NCBI GenBank assembly: GCA_964634685.1
Contig: CAZWLD010000018.1
Span: 1-36,951 of the forward strand
Length of the DNA stretch: 36,951 bases
From: CAZWLD01 sp964634685
Lineage (GTDB): Bacteria; Bacillota_I; Bacilli_A; Acholeplasmatales; JAEDCM01
Direction: 5' to 3'
Made by a program: the position numbers and the translations under genes. A model generated the notes under the pieces. It worked only from the letters and a program-made list of their open reading frames with translations. It did not search any database and was not told where the DNA came from. This document shows positions 1-7,084 of the stretch, piece after piece. Position 1 is the first letter of the stretch; each line of letters starts with the position of its first letter.

Positions 1-6
1 AGGCTA

Positions 7-55
7 GTCAATATTAGGCTACAAGCCTACTATTTCTCAATAGTGGGTTATTGAC
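7..55. repeat. three-way-junction-like inverted repeat
   Basis: GTCAATA (7-13) is complementary to TATTGAC (49-55). Inside lie two perfect 6-bp hairpins: TAGGCT-ACA-AGCCTA (15-29) and ACTATT-TCTC-AATAGT (29-44). The whole could fold as a small cloverleaf and coincides with the point where the GNAT sequence is lost. It may be the end of a mobile or repeated element, or simply a terminator-like remnant. Nature unknown. Confidence 0.4.
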
Positions 56-292
56 AGCTTTTGTGCCATAGCCTTTTCTTCTATATTCTTCAAAAATAAA
101 AATATGACAGTTTGCGGAACCACCTTTAATATTAATCCAAGATAATCCTGTATAGCCAACATATTTTTTTTCTTTATTTATAATTAGAAAAAACAAATCA
201 CCGTTTCCGACATTAACATCAACTATTTCCTTATGCTGCTCTTGATAAAAGGTTAATTCTATATCATCTAATTTCCAAAAATACTTTCTCAT
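14..292 (-). CDS. truncated GNAT-family N-acetyltransferase
   Basis: GNAT proteins transfer an acetyl group from acetyl-CoA to an amine; the substrate here cannot be told. Residues about 30-77 look like the GNAT core: a strand ending in YVGYTGLSW, a second strand (CHIFIFEEY), and the acetyl-CoA loop RRKGYGTKAV. The protein then stops after 92 residues, whereas family members run about 150-180, so the helix and strands after the acetyl-CoA loop are missing. The last 15 or so codons (from about position 57 downwards) do not look like GNAT sequence and lie in a structured inverted-repeat segment. The start is supported by GAAGGAAGG 8 nt upstream of the ATG. It is probably a broken gene; a short functional protein is less likely. 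Domain call fairly sure, integrity doubtful. Confidence 0.6.
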   Translation of the reverse strand: MRKYFWKLDDIELTFYQEQHKEIVDVNVGNGDLFFLIINKEKKYVGYTGLSWINIKGGSANCHIFIFEEYRRKGYGTKAVNNPLLRNSRLVA

Positions 293-343
293 GAAACATG
301 CCTTCCTTCACTATAAATATTATAAATTATTAGAAGGGCTAAT

Positions 344-376
344 ACAAGAAAAAAAAGCCACCTCCGAAGAGATGGC
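344..376 (-). terminator. rho-independent terminator of gap
   Basis: Read on the minus strand, GCCATCTC-TTCG-GAGGTGGC (8 bp with one G-U pair, UUCG tetraloop) is followed by a long U-run, 10 nt after the gap stop codon. Confidence 0.85.
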
Positions 377-385
377 CTAAAAATC

Positions 386-1390
386 TTATAATTGTGCGAA
401 ATATTTGATAGTTCTTACCATTTGGCTTGTATAAGAATTTTCATTATCATACCAAGCAACAACCTTAACTAATGTCTTACCATTTTCTAATGGAGTAACC
501 TTAGTTTGAGTAGCATCGAATAATGAACCAACAGTGATTCCGATGATATCGCTAGATACTAATGGTTCTTCAGTATATCCGAATGAATCGCTTTGAGCAG
601 CCTTCATTGCAGCATTTACTTGATCAGCAGTAACTTCAGCATTAACAACTGCAGTTAATTCAGTTAAAGATCCTGTAGGAACTGGTACACGTTGAGCAGC
701 TCCGTCTAATTTACCTGCTAATTCAGGAATTACAAGACCAATTGCCTTTGCAGCTCCTGTTGAGTTAGGAACGATGTTGATAGCTGCGGCACGAGCACGA
801 CGTAAATCACCTTTACGATGTGGTCCGTCTAATACCATTTGATCTCCAGTATATGCATGAATTGTAGTCATAAGACCTTTTTCAATTTTTGCTAAGTTGT
901 TTAATGTGTTAGCCATTGGAGCTAAACAGTTAGTTGTACATGATGCAGCAGAAATGATTGTATCTTCTTTAGTTAAGATATTTTCGTTTACGCTGTATAC
1001 TACAGTTGGAAGATCATTTCCAGCTGGAGCTGAAATAACAACTTTCTTTGCACCTGCATTGATATGAGCTTGTGCTTTTTCTTTCTTTACATAGAATCCT
1101 GTACATTCAAGTACAACATCTACATCTAATTCTCCCCAAGGAAGATTGTTAGCATCTGCTTCTTTGTAAATTTTGATTTCTTTTCCGTTAACAACGATAG
1201 CTCCTTCTTTTGCTTCTACAACTCCGTTGTAACGTCCTTGAGCTGAATCGTACTTTAATAAATGAGCTAACATCTTTGGATCAGTTAAGTCATTGATAGC
1301 TACGATTTCATATCCTTCGGCACCAAACATTTGTCTGAAAGCTAAACGTCCGATACGTCCGAATCCGTTAATTGCTACTTTAACAGCCAT
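386..1390 (-). CDS. gap: type I glyceraldehyde-3-phosphate dehydrogenase
   Basis: Catalyses oxidative phosphorylation of glyceraldehyde 3-phosphate to 1,3-bisphosphoglycerate with NAD+ in cytoplasmic glycolysis. At 334 residues it has the normal length. It opens with the Rossmann motif INGFGRIGR; the catalytic cysteine is C151 in SAASCTTNC and its partner histidine is H178 in TTIHAYTGDQ. NDLTD at about 33-37 contains the acidic residue typical of NAD-dependent glycolytic enzymes. The ATG is preceded by AGGAGG. The gene is monocistronic: its own promoter lies in the 196-bp divergent space shared with clpP and a strong terminator follows. A CcpA-operator-like sequence sits about 64 bp upstream of the -10, a position more suggestive of activation than blocking. 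Identification is secure. Confidence 0.97.
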   Translation of the reverse strand: MAVKVAINGFGRIGRLAFRQMFGAEGYEIVAINDLTDPKMLAHLLKYDSAQGRYNGVVEAKEGAIVVNGKEIKIYKEADANNLPWGELDVDVVLECTGFYVKKEKAQAHINAGAKKVVISAPAGNDLPTVVYSVNENILTKEDTIISAASCTTNCLAPMANTLNNLAKIEKGLMTTIHAYTGDQMVLDGPHRKGDLRRARAAAINIVPNSTGAAKAIGLVIPELAGKLDGAAQRVPVPTGSLTELTAVVNAEVTADQVNAAMKAAQSDSFGYTEEPLVSSDIIGITVGSLFDATQTKVTPLENGKTLVKVVAWYDNENSYTSQMVRTIKYFAQL

Positions 1391-1433
1391 TTTGTAAATT
1401 CCTCCTAAAATAAATTTATTTTTTACATTTAAT

Positions 1434-1461
1434 ATTGTACCACAATTTTACAAATTATCAA
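1434..1461 (-). promoter_or_regulatory. predicted gap promoter
   Basis: Minus strand: -35 TTGATA (1456-1461), 16-bp spacer, -10 TACAAT (1434-1439) with an extended TG element. It lies 44 bp upstream of the gap ATG. Confidence 0.65.
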
Positions 1462-1493
1462 GATATTACTCTAGACAAAATGTAACAATTTAA

Positions 1494-1507
1494 TGAAAAC
1501 GATTTTT
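1494..1507. promoter_or_regulatory. CRE-like operator between gap and clpP
   Basis: TGAAAACGATTTTT matches the CcpA cre consensus (TGWAANCGNTNWCA) at 12 of 14 positions. Its centre is 64 bp upstream of the centre of the gap -10, nearly the same spacing as the boxes upstream of both oppA genes. It could also act on clpP. Confidence 0.45.
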
Positions 1508-1586
1508 AATAAATCCTCTCCGACAAAAATTAACAAAAAGGTAAATATGAATTTGTTAATATAACTTCAAGGAGGATTTATCTATT

Positions 1587-2165
1587 ATGAATTATACCCC
1601 AATTGTCATCGAGCATACCTCGAGTGGTGAAAGATCATATGACATCTTTTCACGTTTATTAAAGGATCGAATTATTATCCTATCAGGTGAAATAACCGAC
1701 TACACTGCCAATATAATTGTCGCTGAGCTTCTATTTTTAGCTTCGGAAGATGAAGAGGAGGATATATCACTTTACATTAACAGTCCTGGAGGCAGTATTT
1801 CCGCTGGCTTTGCCATTTTTGATACGATGAATTATATCAAGCCCAAGGTAAAAACAATATGTGTTGGTTTAGCGGCTTCAATGGCTGCTTTTTTGCTTGC
1901 GAGTGGCAATAAAAGATATGCTCTCGAAAACAGTGAAATCATGATTCATCAGCCCCTTGGCGGAATATCTGGTCAGGCAACCGATATTTCTATCGCTGCC
2001 AAAAGAATAAACAAAAGCAAAGAAAAAATCAATCGTATCTTAAGTGAATTAACAAATCAGCCGCTTGAAAAAATTACCAAAGACACTGAACGTGATTTCT
2101 TTATGGATGCCAATGAGGCCTTAGAATACCATATCATAGATGAGATAATAAAAAAAGCCCCATAA
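1587..2165 (+). CDS. clpP: ATP-dependent Clp protease proteolytic subunit
   Basis: Serine protease that assembles into a double heptamer and degrades unfolded substrates fed by Clp ATPases. The catalytic triad is visible: S98 in GLAASMAAF, H121 in MIHQPLGG and D170 in TERDFFM. The 192-residue length and the IHQPLGG signature are typical. AAGGAGG lies 11 nt upstream of the ATG. Transcribed divergently from gap, it converges on the NAD kinase gene with only 3 bp between stop codons. No clear CtsR or CIRCE box is visible; a TTAACA/TTAATA pair with a 20-bp spacer is the only promoter candidate and is weak. The N-terminus (MNYTPIVIEHTSSGERSYDIFSR) is conserved with other ClpPs. Secure identification. 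Confidence 0.96.
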   Translation: MNYTPIVIEHTSSGERSYDIFSRLLKDRIIILSGEITDYTANIIVAELLFLASEDEEEDISLYINSPGGSISAGFAIFDTMNYIKPKVKTICVGLAASMAAFLLASGNKRYALENSEIMIHQPLGGISGQATDISIAAKRINKSKEKINRILSELTNQPLEKITKDTERDFFMDANEALEYHIIDEIIKKAP

Positions 2166-2170
2166 GGGCT
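2149..2170 (-). terminator. terminator of the NAD kinase gene, overlapping the clpP 3' end
   Basis: On the minus strand AGCCC-TTATG-GGGCT is followed by seven U. The hairpin overlaps the NAD kinase stop codon and its U-run is encoded by the lysine codons ending clpP. Confidence 0.6.
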
Positions 2171-2930
2171 AAATAAATGATTGATTAACGCGATTCCAGA
2201 ATGTTCGCATTCGATTCTTGGCAAAACAAACCTGTTTATCGGATATTTTAATTTCAAGATTAAGAAAATCAACATCAAAAACCTCTTGATCGGCGGTTAT
2301 CATAACCCGAGCAGGCTTGTCCCGCTTAATCTCAATCTTTCGATTCTTCGAAAAAACAGCAGATGAGCCTAAGGTACGATAGGCATTTGAATTTACACTT
2401 GCAATTTCTGATAATTGAATAGCCTCTAAATCAGTATCAATAATACTTCCTCCTAAGGATTTATTTAGGGCTGTCGAGCCATTTGTTGTTGAAAGGCATA
2501 ATCCTGTTCCTCTAAAGGTTTCAAATAATTCTCCATCAATATAGACATCAAATTGTTCGACACAATAGTTATTGCGCATTGTGATTTCATTAAGGGCGTA
2601 TTTGGTCTTTCCATTATTTAATTGAAACTCTAGCAAATTAAATTTCTCAACATCATTGGATTTATAGTTAATTGCGTTGATAAAATCATCAACCTCATTG
2701 CAATTCCAATTTGAATAAAAGCCTAAATGCCCAGTATTAATCCCATAAAAAACGATATGATCTAATTTTTCAAAATATGTTCTTACAGCTCGTAAAATTG
2801 TTCCATCGCCACCAACCGCAATTACAATATCCGGATTCAATAAATCCTTATCATGAACGATATTTTGTGAAATTTGGCGGGCAATTTTCTCACTAAATTC
2901 ATCATCTCGGACAATAATTGAATATTTCAT
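2169..2930 (-). CDS. nadK: NAD kinase
   Basis: Phosphorylates NAD+ to NADP+ in the cytoplasm. The hallmark GGDGT motif is at residues 40-44 (D42 catalytic), followed by the NE motif in YALNEITMRN and the NGSTALNKSLGG loop (a variant of the usual TGSTAYNKSLGG). The start at 2930 gives 253 residues, is preceded by GAGGTG 6 nt upstream, and matches the family start (MKYSIIVRDDE); a longer reading frame to 3002 would run through the promoter region and is rejected. It is divergent from the CYTH gene; in Bacillus the homologues yjbN and yjbK are also neighbours. Secure call. Confidence 0.93.
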   Translation of the reverse strand: MKYSIIVRDDEFSEKIARQISQNIVHDKDLLNPDIVIAVGGDGTILRAVRTYFEKLDHIVFYGINTGHLGFYSNWNCNEVDDFINAINYKSNDVEKFNLLEFQLNNGKTKYALNEITMRNNYCVEQFDVYIDGELFETFRGTGLCLSTTNGSTALNKSLGGSIIDTDLEAIQLSEIASVNSNAYRTLGSSAVFSKNRKIEIKRDKPARVMITADQEVFDVDFLNLEIKISDKQVCFAKNRMRTFWNRVNQSFI

Positions 2931-2983
2931 ACGCAACACCTCAATTAATTTTAACACAAATATTGCTTTTTTTAAAGAAATAA

Positions 2984-3002
2984 GTGATAATATAATTATC
3001 AC
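2984..3002. promoter_or_regulatory. palindrome in the nadK-CYTH divergent promoter region
   Basis: GTGATAATATAATTATCAC has 8-bp arms around ATA and contains a TATAAT (2991-2996) suitable as the -10 of the CYTH gene. A protein bound here would block that promoter. Chance is not excluded in AT-rich DNA. Confidence 0.35.
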
Positions 3003-3019
3003 GAAGGAGGTTTTAGCAT

Positions 3020-3568
3020 ATGAAAACCAGTATTGAGATTGAATATAAAACTTTAATCACCAAAGAAAAATATGAAGAGCTCATAAAAAGCTTTGATCTT
3101 GAGGATAATATCTTCCATCAAATCAATTTTTATTTTGATTCTGAAGACTTCTATTTAAGAAAGAATCAAATGGCTCTAAGAATACGACATAAGGGTGACA
3201 TTTACAAATTAACGCTAAAACATCCGCACGAAGATGGATGCCTATACGAGGATAGTATTCTTTTAACAAAGGACAAGGCCTTAGATATGATTAATAATGG
3301 ATTTGTCCCAAATGCTTTTGGCTTAGATATCAAAGTAACACTAAAGGGTACCTTAGAGACTAATCGGGTCTCAACTCCATATGAGGATGGAAAGCTCTTC
3401 TTCGATCAAAGCATCTACTGTGATAATGTTGATTATGAGGTTGAGTATGAAGCTAGTGACTTAAAGCAAGGCTTAAAAACCTTCAAATCCTTCCTCAAGG
3501 AGCATAATGTTCCTTATCAAGTAGGAAAACATAAAATAGATCGTGTTTATGAAAAATTAGGATTATAA
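3020..3568 (+). CDS. CYTH domain protein (YjbK-like, triphosphate-tunnel family)
   Basis: CYTH proteins form a beta-barrel tunnel that binds triphosphates; members include inorganic triphosphatases and thiamine triphosphatase. The N-terminal ExExK signature is present as EIEYK at residues 6-10, and the alternating basic and acidic strands follow (MALRIRHKG, YKLTLKHP, YEVEYEAS). At 182 residues it matches Firmicute YjbK-type proteins. AAGGAGG lies 9 nt before the ATG. It is divergent from nadK and ends at a bidirectional terminator. The substrate is not known from sequence. Family call good. Confidence 0.85.
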   Translation: MKTSIEIEYKTLITKEKYEELIKSFDLEDNIFHQINFYFDSEDFYLRKNQMALRIRHKGDIYKLTLKHPHEDGCLYEDSILLTKDKALDMINNGFVPNAFGLDIKVTLKGTLETNRVSTPYEDGKLFFDQSIYCDNVDYEVEYEASDLKQGLKTFKSFLKEHNVPYQVGKHKIDRVYEKLGL

Positions 3569-3592
3569 AAAAGGCAAGCTGAGGCTTGCCTT
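3566..3592. terminator. bidirectional terminator between the CYTH and spx-like genes
   Basis: AAGGCAAGC (3571-3579) pairs with GCTTGCCTT (3584-3592), loop TGAG, with an A-run on the left and T residues on the right, so it can end both converging transcripts. Confidence 0.8.
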
Positions 3593-4056
3593 TATGCTTT
3601 ATCTTGTAAATCCGATCTAATTTCATTAAGATACTTTGCTAAAGCTAATTGATAATCACAATCAGCATTTTGGCTACATTCAGAGCACATAATAATCTCT
3701 CTTAAGCGCTTAGGAACAAAAACACGAATGTCATCATCATTATATCCAACCTGCATTTTATCATCATCCACAATAATCGGTCGCTTTAAAACACTAGGAT
3801 GCTCGATAATAAAATCCTTTAATTCCTTCACTGTCATTTCATCAACATTTAGATTATTCTCTATAAAGGCCTTTGAACGCTTAGAAATAATGTCATCAAA
3901 GCCATTATCGGCATTTTTAAGCATAAGATTGATATCTTTATCCGTTATTTTGGTGACCATCAAATTTTTTTCTTGATAAGGTACCTTATATTCATTTAGC
4001 CATTTTTTAGCCTTACGGCAGGATGAACAGCTTGGTGTTGTAAAAATAGTAATCAT
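3592..4056 (-). CDS. spx: Spx/ArsC-family regulator with cysteine-containing C-terminal tail
   Basis: Spx binds the RNA polymerase alpha C-terminal domain and redirects transcription under thiol stress; related proteins are arsenate reductases. Seen here: the redox pair C10-S-S-C13 after a thioredoxin-like strand (MITIFTTPSC), the NGFDDII segment with a glycine at 52 as in Spx, and the Spx-typical block LKRPIIVDDDKMQVGYNDDD with R92. It continues to 154 residues, about 20 more than Bacillus Spx, and the tail holds C124, C127 and C133. ATG 4056 is preferred to a TTG five codons upstream because AGGTG is 5 nt before it. The start lies 8 bp after the stop of the zinc-ribbon gene, so translation may be coupled. 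Family sure; Spx rather than ArsC likely. Confidence 0.82.
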   Translation of the reverse strand: MITIFTTPSCSSCRKAKKWLNEYKVPYQEKNLMVTKITDKDINLMLKNADNGFDDIISKRSKAFIENNLNVDEMTVKELKDFIIEHPSVLKRPIIVDDDKMQVGYNDDDIRVFVPKRLREIIMCSECSQNADCDYQLALAKYLNEIRSDLQDKA

Positions 4057-4064
4057 TTTGTCAC

Positions 4065-4421
4065 CTACCAATTATCACTGAAAATAAATTCATCATCTTT
4101 TGTATCTAGCCATTTTTTAAAGCCTCTAGATAAGAAAAATGAGACAACTAAAGCAATTAACAACAAAGAAACACATACTATTTTTGTGGCCAATAAATTA
4201 GGATACGTAAATATAAGGATAGCTGATACTAATACACAAAGCCACATAAAATATTTTGCAAGCTTCGCTAATTTATTTTCTCTTTGATATTGCTTCATTA
4301 ATTTTTTTCGCAATTTTGGATTTATTAATCCCCGGTCATCAGTTTGAATCAATCCACAAACATGACATACATTTTGATTGGGACCTAAAACTGCTCCACA
4401 TTTTTTACATCTAGTTTCCAT
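4065..4421 (-). CDS. zinc-ribbon membrane protein
   Basis: An uncharacterised 118-residue protein. The N-terminus is a zinc ribbon with two CxxC knuckles (CKKCG at 5-9, CHVCG at 19-23). A basic linker (KLRKKLMKQYQRENK) precedes two hydrophobic segments at about 58-75 and 79-96, so the ribbon is probably cytoplasmic beside the membrane. AGGAG lies 9 nt upstream of the ATG, inside the end of the preceding gene. It sits in a compact group of four small genes ending with the spx-like gene. No enzymatic motif is visible; role unknown. Confidence 0.7.
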   Translation of the reverse strand: METRCKKCGAVLGPNQNVCHVCGLIQTDDRGLINPKLRKKLMKQYQRENKLAKLAKYFMWLCVLVSAILIFTYPNLLATKIVCVSLLLIALVVSFFLSRGFKKWLDTKDDEFIFSDNW

Positions 4422-4425
4422 TCTA

Positions 4426-4791
4426 TCAAACTCCTAATCCAGAAATAATTATAGCATATAATATTAGGATAATTATGTTAATTAATAACAAAATTCGCAA
4501 CCATTTTCTTAAATCAAGATGATCTTGATAACGTATGGAATTTAAATAAGCTTCATTTTCTCTAAACTTATGCTTAGATATTTTCATAGAAACACTATTA
4601 ATGGCTAATATTAGACACAATAAAACGACAATTAAGACAAAAATAGGAATATCATAATTTTTTAAAGCTATACCAATAATCAAGGGAATTACAAATATTC
4701 CTAAAAAATATATTGCTAGATAGATTATCTTATGAGATAGCTTAACTTTATATTTATTTTCCAAATCATTCGCTTTGTTTTTTTTACTCAA
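4426..4791 (-). CDS. small integral membrane protein, unknown function
   Basis: A 121-residue protein with a charged N-terminus, a hydrophobic pair at about 21-43 and 50-70, a cytoplasmic-looking stretch rich in K, R and E (73-98), and a third hydrophobic segment at 99-120. No family was recognised. It begins with TTG, supported by AAAGGAG 9 nt upstream, and overlaps the preceding ApbE-like gene by 8 bp, implying translational coupling. With its neighbours it lies just downstream of the opp cluster 1 genes on the same strand. Confidence 0.65.
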   Translation of the reverse strand: MSKKNKANDLENKYKVKLSHKIIYLAIYFLGIFVIPLIIGIALKNYDIPIFVLIVVLLCLILAINSVSMKISKHKFRENEAYLNSIRYQDHLDLRKWLRILLLINIIILILYAIIISGLGV

Positions 4792-5995
4792 AGAAATCTA
4801 CTCCTTTAACAGTACATTTTTTTAAATCATAAGCGATACTATTATCAAAATTATTAGTATAGCAAACATCACTTCTATTCGAAAAGATAAACGTATATGA
4901 GCTATTCTTTATTTTATCCTTTATATCACTTTTCGAATTACTAATAAATATTTGATGTGCATCAAATATTATATCATATAAATACTTATCAGATGACGAT
5001 ACCTGAAGGGAATTAATCATTGGATAACTATTAATCATATTAAAATCAAAATAAAAATATCTCTCAAAAATCGAACTATCTTTTTCAACATAGTAGCCAT
5101 AAGCTTCATTAAATTTGAAGGTTGTTAAATTAGCAATTCGATATTCCTTATTTAAACTATATTTAAAGCCATCACCTGATTCATTTAAATAAAATGAATA
5201 TTCGATGCCTGAAGGAATCTCTCCTAATGCAATTGATAATCCAGTCTTAGAAATCAAATATCCCTTTGTAAAGCCATTTTTTGTTAATTCTGATGCTATA
5301 TATTCTAAAGCGTATGCATCCTTCAAAAAATTGAAATCAAGATAGAGCTTTTCTTCTAAACTTAATAATGATTCATCCACAACCAACATTATTTTATTAT
5401 CAGGATAGAATCTCAAATCAACTAAGCTTCTATTTTTGGCAATATCCGTATATAAAGCTAATTTTTCTTTTTCTAAAGCATCAAATAATGGATCAAATTC
5501 AACTGAATTAGCTAAATCAAAATTTTGATAATTATTAAACCAAAAATAATTTAGATAACCACTAAATATACTATAATTACTATTTTCGATTATTGTTTTT
5601 TCATACGCATCCTTTAAGGCTTCATATAAAAAATCATATATCACTATTTCTTCATTTGGATGATTATTGATATATCCTAAATTTACATAACCTTCAGTTG
5701 GAGTAAATTCATCTACCGCCGTATAGAAATCAATTATCGCGGTAGAATAATAATTTTGAATAAGCTTTCTTTTTGATGCAATACTCATATCTCCACTATC
5801 ATCTAAATAATAATTTAACGAAACATTATTATTATATTTATTAGTATTAAGATAATCGATTGTTTCAAAGCCTGTTTTATTTCCCATATTAGCAAAAAAT
5901 ATACCAAATGCTACTCCAGCTACTACCAAAGCTAAAATACATAAAACAAGCTTTACAATAAAACTCACTTTTTCTTTTTTCGAATCAAAAATCAA
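4784..5995 (-). CDS. membrane-anchored protein resembling a degenerate ApbE (FAD:protein FMN transferase)
   Basis: One N-terminal membrane segment (about residues 12-35) is followed by a roughly 365-residue extracytoplasmic domain. The pattern resembles ApbE in order: a segment like the FS-x-Y...LN region (FTPTEGYVNLGYINNHP), a helix with SNYSIFSGYLNYFW where ApbE has S-G-x-FD...L-x-W, LKDAYALEYIASEL where ApbE has the GAIAKGYAVD segment, then ERYFYFDF...YPMINSLQV like the R-x-xH-I-DP-x-TG-x-P region. The conserved glycines, GAxAKG lysine, histidine and DP/TG residues are largely absent, so catalysis is doubtful and the assignment is by pattern only. TTG 5995 is chosen because GGAG is 8 nt upstream; an upstream GTG overlaps that site. 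Confidence 0.5.
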   Translation of the reverse strand: MIFDSKKEKVSFIVKLVLCILALVVAGVAFGIFFANMGNKTGFETIDYLNTNKYNNNVSLNYYLDDSGDMSIASKRKLIQNYYSTAIIDFYTAVDEFTPTEGYVNLGYINNHPNEEIVIYDFLYEALKDAYEKTIIENSNYSIFSGYLNYFWFNNYQNFDLANSVEFDPLFDALEKEKLALYTDIAKNRSLVDLRFYPDNKIMLVVDESLLSLEEKLYLDFNFLKDAYALEYIASELTKNGFTKGYLISKTGLSIALGEIPSGIEYSFYLNESGDGFKYSLNKEYRIANLTTFKFNEAYGYYVEKDSSIFERYFYFDFNMINSYPMINSLQVSSSDKYLYDIIFDAHQIFISNSKSDIKDKIKNSSYTFIFSNRSDVCYTNNFDNSIAYDLKKCTVKGVDFFE

Positions 5996-6018
5996 CTTAA
6001 TCACTCCATTAATAAATA

Positions 6019-6057
6019 ATTAGAAAAGGAAAAGCAAAATACTTTTCCATTACTAAT
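6019..6057 (-). terminator. stem-loop after oppF of cluster 1
   Basis: GGAAAAG (6028-6034) pairs with CTTTTCC (6042-6048), with an outer ATTAG/CTAAT stem separated by a 4x4 internal loop. It starts at the oppF stop, but the U-run downstream is poor, so it is a partial terminator or 3'-end stabiliser, not a firm stop. Confidence 0.45.
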
Positions 6058-7083
6058 TTATTTTTTATCTCTAATTTCTTTATATTTTGCAAGCTCAGCG
6101 TCATTACCATAAATGAAATGGTTATGGCCAATGCACTCTAATCTTGGTTTATCCACCGAATAATCATGAATTGATGGATCATATACAAATAATTTCTTAT
6201 TCTTTTCGAGAATAGGATCAGGAATAGGAATTGCAGAAATTAAGGATTTTGTATATGGATGTAATGGGAATTCAAATAATTCTTCAGCTTCCGCAATTTC
6301 CACAATATGTCCCTTATAAATAACCGCAATTCGATCAGAAATAAATCTAACAATCGACAAGTCATGGGCAACAAATAGATAAGTTATTCCTCTTTCCTCT
6401 TGGAATTTCTTTAAAAGATTTAAAATTTGGGCACGGATAGAAACGTCTAACGCTGAGATAGGCTCATCTGCAATGATAACCTCTGGGTTCATAATAATTG
6501 AACGAGCAAGTCCAACACGTTGTCTTTGTCCTCCTGAAAATTCATGAGGATAACGAGTTAAATGTTCTGGCAATAAACCAACCTCTTCGATTATTTTTTC
6601 AACCTTTGAAACACGGTCAGCTTCATTTTCAAATAATTTAAAGTTGTATAATCCTTCAGAAATGATATAGTCAATTGTTGCTCTCTCATTTAAAGAAGCG
6701 GCTGGATCTTGGAATACCATTTGTATATTTTTAACTACTTCTTTATCCATTTTTCGAGATATTTTTCCCGAAATTCTTTGCCCCTTATAAAGGATTTCAC
6801 CATTTGAGCATTGATTAATACGAACAATCGCACGACCAATAGTAGTTTTACCAGAACCCGATTCTCCAACTAGAGAAAAGGTCTCACCCTTATAAATATC
6901 AAAAGATGCATTTTCAACGGCTTTAAAAGCCTTTTTACCCTTACCAAAAGTAATATCAACATTTCTTAAGGAAATAATAGGTTCTTTCTCATCAAAAGTC
7001 TCTGCTTTATTTAGATTAGCCTCGCTTGGAGCATTTTCTTCAGTAGCCTTTTCTAAAGCTTCAGATTCTCTTATCTCTTCCAT
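6058..7083 (-). CDS. oppF: oligopeptide ABC transporter ATPase OppF, cluster 1
   Basis: One of two cytoplasmic ATPases powering oligopeptide import. At 341 residues it is a normal-sized OppF apart from a charged N-terminal extension of about 35 residues. Motifs: Walker A GESGSGKT at 73-80, Q-loop Q125 in MVFQDPAASLN, signature FSGGQRQR at 182-189, Walker B VIIADEPISALD at 202-213, and a switch histidine in VAHDLS. It ends with the oligopeptide-type C-terminal region (HPYTKSLISAIPIPDP). The gene follows oppD by 1 nt and has GGAGG 6 nt upstream. It is the only one of the four Opp ATPases here without an internal insertion. Confidence 0.95.
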   Translation of the reverse strand: MEEIRESEALEKATEENAPSEANLNKAETFDEKEPIISLRNVDITFGKGKKAFKAVENASFDIYKGETFSLVGESGSGKTTIGRAIVRINQCSNGEILYKGQRISGKISRKMDKEVVKNIQMVFQDPAASLNERATIDYIISEGLYNFKLFENEADRVSKVEKIIEEVGLLPEHLTRYPHEFSGGQRQRVGLARSIIMNPEVIIADEPISALDVSIRAQILNLLKKFQEERGITYLFVAHDLSIVRFISDRIAVIYKGHIVEIAEAEELFEFPLHPYTKSLISAIPIPDPILEKNKKLFVYDPSIHDYSVDKPRLECIGHNHFIYGNDAELAKYKEIRDKK

Positions 7084-7084
7084 A

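Noticed and set aside
1..60. integron attC site at the truncated GNAT gene
   Set aside because: The RYYYAAC and GTTRRRY core sites are not both present at the ends of the inverted repeat.
2931..3002. Longer N-terminus for NAD kinase, starting at 3002
   Set aside because: The extra residues are hydrophobic, not family-like, and would overlap the promoter; the start at 2930 has a good ribosome-binding site.
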